This document shows positions 33,389 through 41,258 of a DNA stretch of 64,000 nucleotides, piece by piece. The stretch covers positions 70,260 to 134,259 of the forward strand of contig CAAEEO010000017.1 in assembly GCA_900754965.1 (NCBI GenBank), given 5' to 3'. The translations under genes were made by a program, and so were the position numbers. The notes under the pieces are model-generated. The model had not been told where the DNA came from, searched no databases, and was given only the letters and a program-made list of their open reading frames with translations. This stretch comes from an uncultured Oscillospiraceae bacterium. GTDB taxonomy: Bacteria; Bacillota; Clostridia; Oscillospirales; Oscillospiraceae. Every line of letters starts with the position of its first letter. The first letter of the stretch is position 1.

Positions 33389-33418
33389 CCGGCACATTTT
33401 TGTGCCGGTTCTTTTTTT
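33389..33418 (+). terminator. Terminator-like hairpin at the 5' end of the MATE transcript
   Basis: CCGGCACA / TGTGCCGG with a 4-base T-rich loop, followed by TTCTTTTTTT. It begins at the predicted first base of the transcript. It looks like a complete intrinsic terminator in the leader, so most transcripts may stop there unless relieved; alternatively it protects the 5' end. Confidence 0.7.
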
Positions 33419-33453
33419 ACCCAAATTTCTTCTGTTTTCAGGAGGTCTTCGCC

Positions 33454-34821
33454 ATGCCGGAGAAACACAATCTGACCCACGGTTCCCTCTGGAAAAAAAT
33501 CCTGCTGTTCAGTTTTCCCCTCATGATTTCCAACCTTCTGCAGGTGCTGTTCAATATGTCCGACATCGCTGTGGTCGGCCAGTTCGCCGGTCCCAACGCT
33601 TTGGGTTCCGTCGGCTCCACCACCACACTGGTGACACTGTTCACCGGCTTTCTGATTGGCATGGGCAGCGGCGTCAATGTGGTCGCCGCCCGCTATTTCG
33701 GCGCCCAGGAGGACGAACAGCTCCGGGAGACAGTCCATACTTCCCTGATCCTGTGCATCATCACAGGACTGTGCATCCTGCTGTTGGGGCAGGTTTTTTC
33801 CCGGCTGATTCTGGAACTTCTCCAAACAAAACCGGAACTGATCGACGGCGCTGCATTGTATCTGCGCATCTACTTTTTGGGAATGCCCGCTATGGCGATC
33901 TATAACTTTGGCAGCGCCGTACTCAGCGCCGCCGGCGACACCAAAAAGCCCCTGGCCTATCTGTCCGCCTCCGGCGTGGTGAATGTGCTGCTGAACCTGT
34001 TTTTCGTGGTAGTTTGTCACCTGGATGTGGTCGGCGTGGCCATTGCCAGCGCCGTTTCCCAGTGGATGTCCGCCATTTTGATTCTGCGGGCCCTGTGCCG
34101 GGTGGATGGCCCCCATCGGCTGTGCCGGGAACATCTGCACCTGACCGGCTCCAAGGCCAAACTGGTGCTGCGTCTGGGTCTGCCTGCCGGGCTCCAGAAC
34201 GCGATTTTCCAGTTCGCCAACCTGTTTATCCAGTTGGGCGTCAACTCCTTCAGCGCCACCGTTGTCTCCGGCAACTCTGCCGCCGCCAATGCCGATGCCT
34301 TGGTATACGATGTGATGGCCGCTTTTTACACTGCCTGCGGCAGTTTCATCGGTCAGAATTTCGGTGCCGGCAAACTGGACCGCGTGAAAAAAACTTATCA
34401 GATCAGCTTGGTCTATTCCTTTGGAGTCGGCGCCATTCTGGGCCTGCTGCTGGTGGCGTTCGGCCGCACTTTCCTGTCCCTGTTTACCAACGATGCCGCT
34501 GTGATCGATGCCGGAATGTACCGGCTGACAGTGATGGGATTTTCCTACGCCGTGTCCGCCCTGATGGACTGCACCATTTCCGCCTCCCGCGGTCTGGGCA
34601 TGAGCCTGATTCCCACCATCATGGTGGTTCTGGGGTCCTGCGTGTTCCGGATCATCTGGATTTTTACGGTGTTCGCCCACTTCGGCACCCTCAGCTCCCT
34701 GTACCTGCTGTATGTGTTCTCCTGGTCCATTACCGCCGTGGCGGAGATCCTTTACTTCGTGCATATCTACCGGCGCTATGCCCGCCGATACTCTCCGGGT
34801 CCTGTTCTTCAGAAAGCCTGA
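33454..34821 (+). CDS. MATE-family efflux transporter
   Basis: A 455-residue protein with twelve predicted membrane spans in two homologous halves. The N-terminal LWKKILLFSFPLMISNLLQVLFNMSDIAVVG is typical of the DinF/NorM-like branch, as are GFLIGMGSGVNVVAARYFGA and FYTACGSFIGQNFGAG. Exports cationic drugs or metabolites using Na+ or H+. Start is the ATG at 33454 after AGGAGG; the frame is open further upstream but through the terminator-like leader hairpin. Confidence 0.93.
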   Translation: MPEKHNLTHGSLWKKILLFSFPLMISNLLQVLFNMSDIAVVGQFAGPNALGSVGSTTTLVTLFTGFLIGMGSGVNVVAARYFGAQEDEQLRETVHTSLILCIITGLCILLLGQVFSRLILELLQTKPELIDGAALYLRIYFLGMPAMAIYNFGSAVLSAAGDTKKPLAYLSASGVVNVLLNLFFVVVCHLDVVGVAIASAVSQWMSAILILRALCRVDGPHRLCREHLHLTGSKAKLVLRLGLPAGLQNAIFQFANLFIQLGVNSFSATVVSGNSAAANADALVYDVMAAFYTACGSFIGQNFGAGKLDRVKKTYQISLVYSFGVGAILGLLLVAFGRTFLSLFTNDAAVIDAGMYRLTVMGFSYAVSALMDCTISASRGLGMSLIPTIMVVLGSCVFRIIWIFTVFAHFGTLSSLYLLYVFSWSITAVAEILYFVHIYRRYARRYSPGPVLQKA

Positions 34822-34834
34822 ACCCGGTGCAAAT

Positions 34835-34872
34835 AAAAACTGCCTTTCCCAACGGAAAGGCAGTTTTTCTAT
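34835..34872. terminator. Bidirectional terminator
   Basis: Stem AAACTGCCTTTCC / GGAAAGGCAGTTT with A and T runs on both sides, between convergent genes. Confidence 0.92.
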
Positions 34873-35306
34873 TTGTTGATAAAATACAGTCCGGCAAGAC
34901 ACAGCGCCACACCAATCAGTTTGTTCCAGGTAATGGCCTCATGGTACAGCAGCGCGCCGACTACAATGAGCGCAGCAGATAAAATGCAGCTTTGCACCAT
35001 GGTCGCTGTACTCACCGGCCATCCGATTTTGTAGGCATAGATGATCCCGATTTCCAGCCCCACCACGCACACACCCAGCAGTACGGGTGCCGCATTCAGT
35101 TTGCTGTATTCCCGCAGGAGATTTCCATCCCGCTCCATCACAAAATACATGACAGCCGAACAAATTGCCCCCACCAGATATGTCACCGTCATAGAGGCCA
35201 TCACATTCATGTCTTTCGGAATGGATTTGGCACAAATCTGATAAAGCACATTAGACACAACCACCAATGCGATTGGCCAGATATACGACATATTCCCCGC
35301 TCCCAT
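34869..35306 (-). CDS. Small EamA/SMR-like membrane transporter
   Basis: A 145-residue protein with four hydrophobic segments and the EamA/drug-metabolite transporter pattern (NVLYQICAKSIP near the start, GVALCLAGLYFINK at the end), a half-size unit that must form dimers. Substrate unknown. Two starts are possible: ATG at 35306 (CGGAGA upstream) or the ATG five codons later at 35291 (GGGAG upstream), which gives the N-terminus usual for the family. Confidence 0.82.
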   Translation of the reverse strand: MGAGNMSYIWPIALVVVSNVLYQICAKSIPKDMNVMASMTVTYLVGAICSAVMYFVMERDGNLLREYSKLNAAPVLLGVCVVGLEIGIIYAYKIGWPVSTATMVQSCILSAALIVVGALLYHEAITWNKLIGVALCLAGLYFINK

Positions 35307-35415
35307 CTAAAGTTTCTCCGGCAATCAGAGTTTTCCCGCATTGCCGGAAAGCATACGATTCCGCAAAAACTTTAACATGAAAAAGCGAAGGCTGTCAATA
35401 GGGTTCTCCGGTCAT

Positions 35416-36264
35416 TCAGGTCACGGGCACATCCCGATCCTCGAATCCGATCATCAGGCCGCCCTGCTCGGCATAAAAACTGCACAGTCCCCGGCAGACC
35501 ACGGTCTGGACATCCGCCGTCGGATAGACAGTCCGAATTTTGTCCGTCAGCTCTGCGGCAGCGTCGGGATTCTCGCAATGGCCAATGCGTACACGCCCTC
35601 CTGCATACCCCATCTCCTGCATATGTTTCCAGAGGGTATCCAGCGCCTTTTTCTCTCCCCGGCATTTATCCATAGGCTCCAGTTCTCCCTTGTCGCTGGC
35701 TTTTCCCACTACCCGGATTCCCAACAGACCCGCAGCTGCCGCCACCACCTGGTTGACCCTTCCGTTTCTGGCCAGATTGTTCAGCGACTCCAGAGAGAAC
35801 AGCAGATGCGTGTGTTTCCAATATTCTGTGATCGCGCGCTCCAGTTCCTCATAACTTTTCTCCTGCCCAACCAGGCGCACCATTTCTTCCAGAATCAACT
35901 GAATCTCCGTGCCGGCCGACAGACTGTCCAGAATAAACACTTTCCGCCCCGGATACATGGCCTCATATTCCTGCTTTGCCAGCTGGGCGGAGTTCCATGT
36001 GCCGGACAGCTGCCCGGTGATGGATGCACCTACCACAATGTCCGCATCCCCAAAAGCCTCCAGCCAATCTCCCACGCTGGGGCAGGCCGTTCCGCTGGGG
36101 CCTTTATATACGCGCAGTTCCCGCACCATCTGTTCCACATCCAATACCGGATCGTCCACATATTCCTTCTCTTTGGTAGTGATTTTCAAAGGCACCGATG
36201 CAAAGTCTGCACCTTCCAGTTCCGTCAGATTTGCGGAAGAGTCCGCCACGATTTTATACTTCAT
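35416..36264 (-). CDS. DegV-family fatty-acid-binding protein
   Basis: A 282-residue DegV/FakB-like protein. The fold's signatures are present: IVADSSANLT at the start, KGPSGTACPSVGDW, VVGASITGQLSGTWNSA and VFILDSLSAGTEIQL, where the fatty acid carboxylate is bound, and LEPMDKCRGEKKA. Such proteins present fatty acids to the kinase FakA, which is not in this window. Start is the ATG at 36264 after GGAG; a TTG at 36276 is less likely. Divergent from the DUF1836 regulator with shared repeats between. Confidence 0.92.
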   Translation of the reverse strand: MKYKIVADSSANLTELEGADFASVPLKITTKEKEYVDDPVLDVEQMVRELRVYKGPSGTACPSVGDWLEAFGDADIVVGASITGQLSGTWNSAQLAKQEYEAMYPGRKVFILDSLSAGTEIQLILEEMVRLVGQEKSYEELERAITEYWKHTHLLFSLESLNNLARNGRVNQVVAAAAGLLGIRVVGKASDKGELEPMDKCRGEKKALDTLWKHMQEMGYAGGRVRIGHCENPDAAAELTDKIRTVYPTADVQTVVCRGLCSFYAEQGGLMIGFEDRDVPVT

Positions 36265-36296
36265 GCTACGCTCCAAATTTTCTATATCTTTTTTAA

Positions 36297-36380
36297 GGTT
36301 TTCAAAAAACCGATGTTAGGAAGTATATAAGCTTTTATCCATTCTGTCAAGAGGTTTTGAAAAACCGATAAGCGGTTTTC
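36297..36380. repeat. Shared operator-like repeats between degV and DUF1836 gene
   Basis: GGTTTTCAAAAAACCGAT (36297-36314) and GGTTTTGAAAAACCGAT (36353-36369) are near-identical, each with internal symmetry GGTTTT/AAAACC; a third half-site, CGGTTTTC (36373-36380), adjoins the second. They flank the degV promoter and abut the DUF1836 promoter. Confidence 0.65.
36322..36350 (-). promoter_or_regulatory. Promoter of degV
   Basis: Minus strand: TTGACA (36345-36350), 17-base spacer, TATACT (36322-36327). The first repeat overlaps the expected transcription start. Confidence 0.85.
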
Positions 36381-36382
36381 TA

Positions 36383-36410
36383 TTGACATTCCATCGTTTT
36401 TTGCTATAAT
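36383..36410 (+). promoter_or_regulatory. Promoter giving a leaderless DUF1836 transcript
   Basis: TTGACA (36383-36388), 16-base spacer, TATAAT (36405-36410). The ATG at 36418 is seven bases after the -10 box, so the message should begin at or one base before its start codon. Confidence 0.8.
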
Positions 36411-36417
36411 ATTCCCC

Positions 36418-36945
36418 ATGGAAAAACAATGGAATGACTACATGATCGCCCCGGTGCAGGCGTTTCGCCTGCCGGCTTACGAGGAGATTCCCGAAGTGGG
36501 GCTGTATCTGGAACAGACAATCAAATATATCAACCGCTACCTGGCCCCCTTTCCGGAGATGGCGCTGACCGCGTCTATGGTCAGCAATTATGTCAAAAAG
36601 GGCGTGATCCCCGGCCCCGTCAAAAAGCAGTACGGACGGGATCAGATTGCCAGTCTGCTGTTTGTGGCGGTGGCGAAGGTTGCCATGTCCATGGAGGATA
36701 TTGCACAGATGTTCGGCATCCAGGCGCAAACCTATTCCTACGCCGTGGCCTATACCTATTTCCGCTCAGAATTGGAAAATGTGCTGCACTATGTGTTCGG
36801 TCTGAAAGATTCCCTGGACTATGTAGGCAAGGAGAGCACCCAGGCCAAGACCCTGCTGCGGAATCTCATTATCGCCGTGGCGCATAAGCTCTATCTGGAG
36901 CAGTATCTATCCATCCTCAAAGCACAAAACCGGGACCAGTCGTAA
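36418..36945 (+). CDS. DUF1836 family putative regulator
   Basis: A 175-residue protein matching DUF1836: an N-terminal winged-helix-like part (ALTASMVSNYVKKGVIPGPVKKQYGRDQIASLLFV), reminiscent of MerR-type DNA-binding heads, and a helical C-terminal half. No ribosome site precedes the ATG, and the promoter is so close that the message should be leaderless. In many Firmicutes this family sits next to degV, as here, and it is the obvious candidate to bind the repeats between the two genes. Function of the family is not established to my knowledge. Confidence 0.82.
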   Translation: MEKQWNDYMIAPVQAFRLPAYEEIPEVGLYLEQTIKYINRYLAPFPEMALTASMVSNYVKKGVIPGPVKKQYGRDQIASLLFVAVAKVAMSMEDIAQMFGIQAQTYSYAVAYTYFRSELENVLHYVFGLKDSLDYVGKESTQAKTLLRNLIIAVAHKLYLEQYLSILKAQNRDQS

Positions 36946-36960
36946 GGGTTCCGGTTTTTC
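36930..36960 (+). terminator. Terminator overlapping the DUF1836 stop codon
   Basis: Stem CCGGGACC / GGTTCCGG with one G-U pair and TTTTT after it; the stop codon is in the loop region. Confidence 0.75.
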
Positions 36961-37011
36961 TCTGCCATTCTCGCTGTATCATGCTCCTTTTCCAATGTCT
37001 GAAAAAACAAC

Positions 37012-37040
37012 TGTCCCAATTCGACCATCTGTGCTATAAT
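37012..37040 (+). promoter_or_regulatory. Probable promoter of DUF4230 gene
   Basis: Extended -10 element TGCTATAAT (37032-37040) with no good -35. Confidence 0.55.
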
Positions 37041-37082
37041 AGAGTCTGAAACATCAGAATTCTAAAAAACAGGAGGTATTGG

Positions 37083-37706
37083 ATGCAGGAACAGAACGAA
37101 CGGAAAAAGAGCCACCCCCTTTTGAAATACTTCACATTCAAATTTCTGGGTTGGATCATTTTGGCCGTCCTTGTGATTGTGCTGGCACTGGGAATCGGAA
37201 AGACCCTTGTCAACAGCCAGAAAACAACGCAAATCGGATTTGAAAATATCGGAGAGCTGGCCACCCAGGCCGCCTACTGTACGGAAGTCAATGTCACAGA
37301 GGCCTCACGGGATCTCTGGGGTGTGACCATTCCTTTTACCCAGAGCAAATATGTGTATAGTTACGACATTATTCTGAAAGCCGGACTGGATTTCGGTCAA
37401 ATCCAGTGGGATGTGGATGAGCGGAACCATGTCATCCATGTGCGTCTGCCGGAGATCCGCGTACTCAGCAATGAGATCGATCTGGATTCTTTTCAGCTCT
37501 ATCACGAAGCGGAAAGTATTTTCCGGGAGATTACCATGGAAGAAAACAATGCCGCCCTCACCGATTTAAAGAAACAGGCCGAAACTCATGCCATTGAAAA
37601 CGGCCTGCTGGACGGCGCCCGCCAGAACGCTGAAATCATCTTGACCGGATTTTTTGCCGGTGTCTACGATCTTGGTACATATACATTAAAATTCAGCGAC
37701 CTGTAA
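37083..37706 (+). CDS. DUF4230 domain membrane-anchored protein
   Basis: A 207-residue protein with one membrane span near the N-terminus (about 22-42, LGWIILAVLVIVLALGIGK) and an extracytoplasmic domain with the DUF4230 pattern (ELATQAAYCTEVNV, KYVYSYDIILKAGLDF, IHVRLPEIRVLSNEID). Role unknown; these proteins are widespread in Firmicutes and Bacteroidetes and may fold like SPFH/stomatin relatives. AGGAGG precedes the ATG. It stands alone. Confidence 0.82.
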   Translation: MQEQNERKKSHPLLKYFTFKFLGWIILAVLVIVLALGIGKTLVNSQKTTQIGFENIGELATQAAYCTEVNVTEASRDLWGVTIPFTQSKYVYSYDIILKAGLDFGQIQWDVDERNHVIHVRLPEIRVLSNEIDLDSFQLYHEAESIFREITMEENNAALTDLKKQAETHAIENGLLDGARQNAEIILTGFFAGVYDLGTYTLKFSDL

Positions 37707-37718
37707 TCGGTGGCCATC

Positions 37719-37745
37719 AAAGGCGTCAGAAATTCTGACGCCTTT
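37719..37745 (+). terminator. Probable terminator after DUF4230 gene
   Basis: Perfect 13-base inverted repeat AAAGGCGTCAGAA / TTCTGACGCCTTT around a single base; short T run inside the right arm. Confidence 0.65.
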
Positions 37746-37864
37746 GGCGATTTTAGCCCGTCAACCCAAAGTGCAACCGGCAGTTGCGGAACTTCCACGG
37801 CCTGTGTATGGAATGCTACCGCCCAAACCGGTATGATTGCAGTGAAAACAAGGAGGATATGCAG

Positions 37865-38320
37865 ATGTTATCGGAACGGATCTATCAACTGCGCCGGCAA
37901 AAAGGCCTGTCCCAGGAACAGCTGGCAGAACAGATCGGCGTATCCCGGCAGGCCATCTCCAAATGGGAGAGCGGCGTGTCTACGCCGGAACTGGAGAAAC
38001 TCCAGGCACTGAGCCAATTTTTTCAGGTCTCTCTGGATGTTCTGGTCGGACAGTCTGATACCGACGAAGCCCCCAGTCCGACAGACGCGCCGGGCAACAG
38101 TCCCGCGTCCCCCTCTTCCCCTGCGAAACTGGGCCTGTGTCTGTGCCTGTTGGGCGCACTGATCCTGCTGGTATCCGGAATCCTCTCCCTGGTACACCCC
38201 CAGGGAATGGAAACTGTGAACCAGTCCTCAACCATCACCCTCAACGGCACCGGGATTCTCTGGCTGCTGTGCGCGGCGCTGATGGCCGCCGGTCTCGTGC
38301 TGCTCCTCCGGAAAAAATAA
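37865..38320 (+). CDS. XRE-family regulator with C-terminal membrane spans
   Basis: A 151-residue protein with an N-terminal HTH of the Cro/C1 type (IYQLRRQKGLSQEQLAEQIG, VSRQAISKWESGVSTPELEKL, residues 4-50), a Pro/Ser-rich linker and two hydrophobic segments (about 90-112 and 128-148). Membrane-linked XRE regulators of this shape are common in Firmicutes. ATG at 37865 chosen because AAGGAGG lies eight bases before it; the ATG two codons earlier is too close to that site. Confidence 0.85.
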   Translation: MLSERIYQLRRQKGLSQEQLAEQIGVSRQAISKWESGVSTPELEKLQALSQFFQVSLDVLVGQSDTDEAPSPTDAPGNSPASPSSPAKLGLCLCLLGALILLVSGILSLVHPQGMETVNQSSTITLNGTGILWLLCAALMAAGLVLLLRKK

Positions 38321-38334
38321 CGGGAGGGATTTTT

Positions 38335-38556
38335 ATGAAACGATGGAGTGTGCTGTTTTTCACCCTGGCCATTCTGCTGTCTCATCTCATGTGCGCCGTC
38401 ACCGCATACAACTACCGGGATATACTCTGCGGCATCGCCCACGGCGGTTACAGCGCCCCCGCCGAGGCGGCTTTCCTCACTGCCATTCCCTATCTGGTCG
38501 GCGCGCTGCTCTGCCTGCTGATTGGAATCATCCTTCGAAAAAAGGCCGGGACTTGA
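38335..38556 (+). CDS. Small two-span membrane protein, unknown
   Basis: A 73-residue protein with two hydrophobic segments (about 5-25 and 45-68) and a basic C-terminus. GGGAGGG precedes the ATG. It follows the membrane-linked XRE regulator by 14 bases, so the two form an operon and may interact in the membrane. No family recognised. The terminator stem covers its stop codon. Confidence 0.7.
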   Translation: MKRWSVLFFTLAILLSHLMCAVTAYNYRDILCGIAHGGYSAPAEAAFLTAIPYLVGALLCLLIGIILRKKAGT

Positions 38557-38572
38557 TCCCGGCCTTTTCTCG
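38538..38572 (+). terminator. Terminator of XRE regulator operon
   Basis: Stem AAAAGGCCGGGA / TCCCGGCCTTTT with a 5-base loop containing the stop codon. Confidence 0.9.
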
Positions 38573-38605
38573 TTTTTCCCGGATTTTATCTCCGTTTCTG
38601 AAAAT

Positions 38606-38660
38606 AAAAGCTCCTTTTTCCGTTGAATAGGCACATTGACGGAAAAACGGAGCTTTTTTT
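38606..38660 (+). terminator. Long second hairpin before sulP
   Basis: AAAAGCTCC plus TTTTTCCGT (38606-38623) pair with ACGGAAAAA and GGAGCTTTT (38639-38657) around one bulged C, an 18-pair stem with a 15-base loop, followed by TTT. Read-through backup terminator or the 3' end of a small RNA. Confidence 0.65.
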
Positions 38661-38683
38661 CCAAAAAAACATGGAATTGACAC

Positions 38684-38712
38684 TTGCCCCCTCTCCAGAA
38701 TTCGGGTATCAT
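38684..38712 (+). promoter_or_regulatory. Promoter of sulP
   Basis: TTGCCC (38684-38689), 17-base spacer, TATCAT (38707-38712). Confidence 0.55.
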
Positions 38713-38767
38713 ACTAATGGTCGCAATCGTTCAGATTGCACAAAAAAGAGAGAGGAAGAATATCTAT

Positions 38768-40399
38768 ATGAGACAGTTTCAGCCCGCACTTTTCCGATGT
38801 TTGAAACAGTATTCCAAGGACCAATTTGTAAAAGACCTGGTCGCCGGCGTGATTGTGGCAATCATCGCGCTGCCCCTGTCCATCGCCCTGGCACTGGCCT
38901 CCGGCGTGGGACCGGAACAGGGTCTGTACACCGCCATTGTGGCCGGTTTTATCATCTCCTTTTTGGGCGGCAGCAATGTGCAGATTGCCGGCCCCACTGC
39001 GGCTTTTGCCTCCATCGTCGCCGGAATCGTGGCAAAAAACGGTATGGACGGTCTGGCAGTCGCCACCATTCTGGCCGGTATCATTTTGGTGATCATGGGC
39101 CTGCTCCGTATGGGCAGCATGATCAAGTACATTCCCTACACCATCACCACCGGATTCACCGCCGGCATCGCCGTGACCATTGTCATCGGCCAGCTGAAGG
39201 ATTTTCTGGGATTGACCTTCCAGGGTGCTCCCGTGGAGGCTATGGAAAAACTGGCAGAGGTGTTCCGCTGTCTTGATACCTTTCATCCCGCCGCATTGGG
39301 TGTGGGCGCCCTGTCTCTGGCGATTTTGATTTTTTTGCCCAAATTCCTGCCCAAAATCCCGCCGTCCCTGATTGCCGTATTGGCAGGGGCCGCCGTTGTG
39401 AAACTGGCTGACCTGCCGGTGAACACCATCGGGGATCTTTACACCATTTCCAGCGCCCTGCCCACACCGCACCTGCCGGAAGTCAGTTTCTCCCTGGTGC
39501 AGACCGTGCTGCCGGATGCGTTCACCATTGCCATTTTGGCCGCAGTGGAATCTCTGCTCAGCGCAGTTGTCGCCGATGAGATGATCGACGAGCGTCACAA
39601 TTCCAATACGGAACTGGTGGCACAGGGCGTGGGCAACGCCTTCTCCGCACTGTTCGGCGGCATCCCCGCCACCGGCGCCATTGCCCGGACCGCCGCCAAC
39701 ATCAAAAACGGCGGCCGCACCCCTGTGGCCGGTATGATTCACGCCGTTGTCCTGCTGCTGATCCTGGTTCTGCTGATGCCCTATGCGGCGCTGATTCCCA
39801 TGCCTACTATTGCCGCCATTCTGTTTATGGTGGCCTACAACATGAGCGGTTGGCGTTCCTGCGTAAAACTGCTGAAAACCTCCCCCAAAAGCGACTGCGC
39901 CGTTTTCCTGCTGACCTTCACCCTCACGGTGGTATTTGACCTGGTAGTCGCCATTGTAGTCGGCGTGACCGTCGCCTGCCTGCTGTTTATGAAACGGATG
40001 GCCGATGAGGCCTCCATCCAGGAATGGGACTATGTGGAGATCACCAACGATCCCGAAGGCAGACTGCGTCCTGTGCCGAAGAATGTCATGGTCTATGAAG
40101 TCACCGGCCCTCTGTTCTTCGGTATGGCTGATAAATTCCCCAGCATTTCTGACCTTGATCCGGAAAAACGAATCATCATCGTCCGAATGCGCAGCGTCCC
40201 CGCTGTGGATACCACCGCTATGAACAGCATCCGGAAACTCTGGGAAGAGTGCCGCCGCCACGATGTCTACACCATTTTCTCCCACGTCAATGACCAGCCC
40301 ATGTCGGTCTTCCGGAAGTCCGGATTCTTGGAAGAAGTTGGCGAAGAGTTCTTCCAGCCCAACATTGATGCAGCTCTGGAAATGGCCAAAAAACTGTAA
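38768..40399 (+). CDS. SulP/SLC26-family anion transporter with STAS domain
   Basis: A 543-residue transporter. The membrane part (about 20-410) has the SLC26 hallmarks GVIVAIIALPLSIALALASG, AGFIISFLGGSNVQIAGPTAAF and GGIPATGAIARTAANIKNGGRTP. The C-terminal STAS domain (about 440-540) includes RSVPAVDTTAMNSI. Moves sulfate, bicarbonate, dicarboxylates or other anions; the substrate cannot be read here. ATG at 38768 with a purine-rich GAGAGGAAG about nine bases upstream. Confidence 0.93.
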   Translation: MRQFQPALFRCLKQYSKDQFVKDLVAGVIVAIIALPLSIALALASGVGPEQGLYTAIVAGFIISFLGGSNVQIAGPTAAFASIVAGIVAKNGMDGLAVATILAGIILVIMGLLRMGSMIKYIPYTITTGFTAGIAVTIVIGQLKDFLGLTFQGAPVEAMEKLAEVFRCLDTFHPAALGVGALSLAILIFLPKFLPKIPPSLIAVLAGAAVVKLADLPVNTIGDLYTISSALPTPHLPEVSFSLVQTVLPDAFTIAILAAVESLLSAVVADEMIDERHNSNTELVAQGVGNAFSALFGGIPATGAIARTAANIKNGGRTPVAGMIHAVVLLLILVLLMPYAALIPMPTIAAILFMVAYNMSGWRSCVKLLKTSPKSDCAVFLLTFTLTVVFDLVVAIVVGVTVACLLFMKRMADEASIQEWDYVEITNDPEGRLRPVPKNVMVYEVTGPLFFGMADKFPSISDLDPEKRIIIVRMRSVPAVDTTAMNSIRKLWEECRRHDVYTIFSHVNDQPMSVFRKSGFLEEVGEEFFQPNIDAALEMAKKL

Positions 40400-40407
40400 T
40401 ATGGATC

Positions 40408-40453
40408 GAAAAAGGATTGACATACTTGACTGGTATTTGTCAATCCTTTTTTT
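40408..40453 (+). terminator. Terminator of sulP
   Basis: Stem AAAAGGATTGACA / TGTCAATCCTTTT with a 15-base loop, then TTT. Confidence 0.88.
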
Positions 40454-40582
40454 GATTTCCAATGACAAATTATTGGCAAAAAAATCGTTTACTTTGTCAA
40501 TAGTATTTGTGGTACACATACGCTACAATGGTTTCACATTCCGTATGTTATTTGTGCAAACCGCACAGGAAGGAGTATTACT

Positions 40583-41092
40583 ATGGATGAATTGAAACAG
40601 TTGATCGCAAAAGAGGCTATTCGCGACCAGATCTACAACTACTGCCGTGCTCTGGACCGGATTGACAACGAACTGGGTTACACCATCTTCTCCGAGGACG
40701 CAAAGGTTGACTACGGCCCCACTTACAGAGGCACCGGCCGCGGATTCATCGATATGATGCTGGATATGCACCGCACCATGGTGTCCACCCACCATGTGAT
40801 GTCCAACATCCTTATCAAGCTGAACGACGACTGCACCAAGGCCGCCAGCGAGACTTATATGTACGCAGGCTGCAAATACAAAAACAAAAAGGGCGAGGCC
40901 AGCTTTACTGTTGAAGCACGCTGCCGCGACATTGATAAATGGGAACTGCAGAATGGCAAGTGGGTCATCACCGAGCGTATCGTTGCCGGCGACAACACCT
41001 TCATGGTCACTCCTCGTTACTTCGACGACTACAACGGCGGTCGCGACACTGTCAGAGACGTCTCCTACGACTTCTTTGATTCCATTAAATAA
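40583..41092 (+). CDS. SnoaL-like (NTF2 fold) protein
   Basis: A 169-residue protein with the SnoaL_4/NTF2-like pattern: IYNYCRALDRID near the N-terminus, EDAKVDYGPTYRGTG, HRTMVSTHHVMSN and WVITERI. Members include dehydratases such as the bile-acid 7-alpha-dehydratase group, isomerases and scytalone-dehydratase relatives. The conserved Tyr, Asp and His positions are present, so it is probably an enzyme, but the substrate is unknown. AAGGAG precedes the ATG. Single gene with its own terminator. Confidence 0.82.
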   Translation: MDELKQLIAKEAIRDQIYNYCRALDRIDNELGYTIFSEDAKVDYGPTYRGTGRGFIDMMLDMHRTMVSTHHVMSNILIKLNDDCTKAASETYMYAGCKYKNKKGEASFTVEARCRDIDKWELQNGKWVITERIVAGDNTFMVTPRYFDDYNGGRDTVRDVSYDFFDSIK

Positions 41093-41109
41093 AAACCCTA
41101 ATAGGTATG

Positions 41110-41143
41110 CAAAAAGCCTGGGACATGGTTCCCAGGCTTTTTT
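41110..41143 (+). terminator. Terminator of SnoaL-like gene
   Basis: Stem AAAAGCCTGGGA / TCCCAGGCTTTT with a short loop and trailing T. Confidence 0.93.
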
Positions 41144-41192
41144 GTCAGTATAGTATTAGAGCATCTTTCCATCTTCGGATACAAGTACCGGT

Positions 41193-41231
41193 AAAAAAAC
41201 AGCTCCCACCATCAGATGGGAGCTGTTTTTT
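41193..41231 (-). terminator. Terminator of the serine/threonine catabolic operon
   Basis: Stem AAACAGCTCCCA / TGGGAGCTGTTT with a loop of about 8 bases; T run on the minus strand. Confidence 0.92.
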
Positions 41232-41258
41232 ATCGGGAAATATCGGAAAGAGAATGGC

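Noticed and set aside
33167..33424. 85-codon open frame antisense to the MATE leader
   Set aside because: No ribosome site, and it covers the MATE promoter and leader hairpin.
38714..40519. 601-codon open frame on the minus strand
   Set aside because: Antisense of the SulP transporter; extreme His/Gln/Gly composition and no protein signature.
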